DNA of 64,000 bases from Salegentibacter sp. GTDB taxonomy: Bacteria; Bacteroidota; Bacteroidia; Flavobacteriales; Flavobacteriaceae. Location: assembly GCA_017795085.1 (NCBI GenBank), contig CP051246.1, positions 4,652,514-4,716,513 of the forward strand. Direction: 5' to 3'. Shown piece by piece: positions 61,868 to 64,000 of this stretch. Made by a program: the position numbers and the translations under genes. Under the pieces are notes generated by a model. It worked only from the letters and a program-made list of their open reading frames with translations, was not told where the DNA came from and did no database searches. The stretch's first letter is position 1, and every line of letters starts with the position of its first letter.

Positions 61868-64000
61868 TTATCCCACAATATTTACAATTTTTCCAGGGAC
61901 AACGATTACTTTTCTAGGTGTTCGTCCGTCTAATTGTTTTTGGGTACGTTCATCTGCCATCACGGTTTTTTCGATATCATCTTTTGGCATATCCAGCGGA
62001 AGCTCCATCGTAAATCGCATTTTTCCGTTAAAAGAAATCGGATAGTTTTTGGTACTTTCTACCAGGTATTTTTCTTCAAATTCAGGATATTCAGCAGTGA
62101 CTACCGATTCGGAGTTTCCTAATTTATTCCATAATTCTTCGGCAATATGCGGTGCATAAGGTGCAATAAGTACTGCTAGAGACTCTAAAACTTCCCGGCT
62201 GTTACATTTTTGTGCTGAAAGCTCATTAACGCAAATCATAAACGTGGAAACCGAAGTATTAAAACTGAATTCCTCAATATCTTCAGTCACTTTCTTTATG
62301 GTTTTATGTAGGGTCTTTAAAGAATCGGCTGATGCTTTTTCTTCGGAAACTTCAAACTGTTCACCGTTGTGGTATAACTTCCATAGCTTTTTAAGGAAGT
62401 TATGTACGCCGGTGATTCCCGCGGTATTCCAGGGTTTTGCCTGTTCTAATGGCCCGAGAAACATCTCGTACATTCTAAGCGTATCGGCGCCGTAATCTTC
62501 ACAAATATCATCGGGATTTACCACATTGTATTTGGATTTCGACATTTTTTCGACTTCACGACCAACAATGTAAGTGCCATCTTTTTCAGTTAAAAACTTT
62601 GCGTCTTTAAACTCAGGACGCCATTTTTTAAAGCCTTCAATATCCAATTCATCAGAATGGTTAACTAAAGAGACATCGGCATGAATTGGCTGTACATTAT
62701 TTTCTCCTATTAGATTTTTAGAGACAAAAACATTCTCTTCTTCCAACCTATAAACAAAAGCACTCTGACCTAAAATCATTCCCTGGTTGATCAGCTTTTT
62801 AAACGGCTCTTCAACGGAAAGGTGACCGCGGTCGTGTAAAAACTTTGTCCAGAATCGGGAATATAATAAGTGTCCGGTGGCGTGTTCGCTTCCACCTATG
62901 TATAAATCTACGTTTTCCCAATATTTCTGGGCTTCTTTAGAAACAAATTCATTTTTGTTTTGCGCGTCCATATAACGGAAAAGGTACCAGGAGCTTCCTG
63001 CCCATCCCGGCATGGTATTTAATTCTAAAGGGAAAACTGTTTTATTATCTATCTTTTCATTGGTTACTACCTGATTAGATTTTGTATCCCAGGCCCAAAC
63101 ATTGGCTCGTCCTAAAGGTGGTTCTCCTTCTTCGGTAGGTAGGTATTTTTCAACTTCAGGGAGGTGCAGCGGCAAATGTTCAGCAGCTATCATTTGCGGC
63201 ATTCCGTTTACATAATACACAGGGAATGGCTCTCCCCAATAACGCTGTCGACTAAAAACCGCATCGCGTAATCTATAATTTGTTTTACCATAACCCTGGC
63301 CGGTTTTTTCAAGTTCCAGGATGACTTTTTGCAGGGCCTCTTTATACTCGAGGCCGCTAAGAAAATTGGAATTTGCGATTACCGTGCCTTCTTTTCCTGA
63401 AAAAGCTTCTTCAGAAATATCCACGTTTTTAAAAATATTGGGAATAGGAATTTCAAAATGTTTTGCAAAATCATAATCCCGCTGATCGCCACAAGGAACT
63501 GCCATTACTGCACCGGTGCCGTAGCCGGCAAGTACGTAATCCCCAATCCAGATCGGGATTGGTTCTTTGGTGAACGGATGTTCGGCATAAGCCCCGGTAA
63601 AAACGCCGGTAATGCTTTTTACATCGGCCATTCGCTCGCGCTCGCTACGTTTTGCACTGGTTGCGATATAGGCTTCAACTTCCTCTTTTTGTTGTGTTGT
63701 GGTGATTTTCTTGACCAAATCATGCTCCGGCGCTAAAGTCATAAAACTTACGCCGAAAATAGTGTCGGGTCTTGTTGTAAAAACACCAATTCTGAATTCT
63801 GAATTTTGAATGTTGAAATCGACGTGGGCGCCTACTGATTTCCCAATCCAATTCCGCTGACTTTCCTTTAAACTTTCGGTCCAGTCCAGTTGATCTAAAC
63901 CTTGTAATAGACGCTCAGAAAATGCCGAAATTCGCATGCTCCATTGTGTCATTTTTTTGCGAACCACGGGATAGCCACCGCGTTCGGAAACGCCGTTAAC
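61868..64000 (-). CDS. leuS: Leucyl-tRNA synthetase, N-terminus cut by window edge
   Basis: Class Ia synthetase; 710 C-terminal residues are visible and the frame is open through the right edge. The editing domain shows TTRPDTIFG and GTGAVMAVPCGDQRDYDFA; the catalytic domain resumes with GGSEHATGHLLYSRFW; KMSKSKYNVVNP is the KMSKS loop, preceded by the extra domain of about 60 residues common in Bacteroidota LeuRS. The anticodon-binding and C-terminal domains follow (YAPHIAEELW). The HIGH motif and the first part, some 200-230 residues, lie beyond the window. A short repeat-like stretch at 63789-63820 encodes the NIQNSEFRIG segment. Confidence 0.95.
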   Translation of the reverse strand, partial: VNGVSERGGYPVVRKKMTQWSMRISAFSERLLQGLDQLDWTESLKESQRNWIGKSVGAHVDFNIQNSEFRIGVFTTRPDTIFGVSFMTLAPEHDLVKKITTTQQKEEVEAYIATSAKRSERERMADVKSITGVFTGAYAEHPFTKEPIPIWIGDYVLAGYGTGAVMAVPCGDQRDYDFAKHFEIPIPNIFKNVDISEEAFSGKEGTVIANSNFLSGLEYKEALQKVILELEKTGQGYGKTNYRLRDAVFSRQRYWGEPFPVYYVNGMPQMIAAEHLPLHLPEVEKYLPTEEGEPPLGRANVWAWDTKSNQVVTNEKIDNKTVFPLELNTMPGWAGSSWYLFRYMDAQNKNEFVSKEAQKYWENVDLYIGGSEHATGHLLYSRFWTKFLHDRGHLSVEEPFKKLINQGMILGQSAFVYRLEEENVFVSKNLIGENNVQPIHADVSLVNHSDELDIEGFKKWRPEFKDAKFLTEKDGTYIVGREVEKMSKSKYNVVNPDDICEDYGADTLRMYEMFLGPLEQAKPWNTAGITGVHNFLKKLWKLYHNGEQFEVSEEKASADSLKTLHKTIKKVTEDIEEFSFNTSVSTFMICVNELSAQKCNSREVLESLAVLIAPYAPHIAEELWNKLGNSESVVTAEYPEFEEKYLVESTKNYPISFNGKMRFTMELPLDMPKDDIEKTVMADERTQKQLDGRTPRKVIVVPGKIVNIVG

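Overview
The window is an AT-rich, gene-dense chromosome segment of a member of the Bacteroidota, most likely a marine-type Flavobacteriaceae (Salegentibacter/Gramella/Zunongwangia-like). This rests on the division/cell-wall (dcw) gene order, two SusC/SusD pairs, lipoproteins with Bacteroidota-style signal sequences, promoters of the TAnnTTTG type, Bacteroidota-specific families (DUF2723, calcineurin-like phosphoesterases with family-specific end domains) and intergenic palindromes typical of flavobacteria. The genus is an inference.

Layout. 1-1232 (minus): engB (cut by the window edge) and an alpha/beta hydrolase. 1447-17555 (plus): a dcw cluster, mraZ-rsmH-ftsL-ftsI-murE-mraY-murD-ftsW-murG-murC-ftsQ-ftsA-ftsZ, opened by three perfect 10-bp MraZ boxes and closed by a strong terminator. 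Dispersed repeats sit between some of its genes. 17570-18776: an intact IS630-type element whose transposase needs a -1 frameshift. 18865-23394 (minus): lipoprotein, HerA-like ATPase, LD-carboxypeptidase and PBP4-like DD-carboxypeptidase. 23571-30283 (plus): SusC/SusD, a PGRP-type amidase and an M14 carboxypeptidase, which with the two preceding carboxypeptidases suggest muropeptide or peptide acquisition. 30339-36561: queE, polA, a membrane metallophosphoesterase, a thioredoxin-fold protein without its cysteines, and a polysaccharide deacetylase carrying an in-frame repeat. 36729-41540: a large DUF2723 membrane protein, tRNA-Gln, a methyltransferase and a candidate small RNA.

42122-50019: a second SusC/SusD pair followed by a secreted calcineurin-like phosphoesterase and a glycerophosphodiesterase, suggesting use of organophosphate substrates. 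50100-53053: a cobalamin riboswitch upstream of nrdB-nrdA (class I ribonucleotide reductase with a compact NrdA and no ATP-cone). 53194-54048: an aldo/keto reductase. 54469-61660: a molybdenum-cofactor gene cluster (moeA, tauE/safE, mobA, cobA, moaD, moeB-rhodanese, moaE, moaC-mogA fusion, moaA). 61868-64000 (minus): leuS, cut by the window edge.

The most interesting items are the SusCD/peptidoglycan-hydrolase neighbourhood, the candidate sRNA with its own promoter and terminator, the B12-controlled ribonucleotide reductase, the MraZ operator, and a population of REPIN-like paired palindromes, with repeat-like sequence also found in frame inside two protein genes. No CRISPR array, rRNA operon or prophage was seen.
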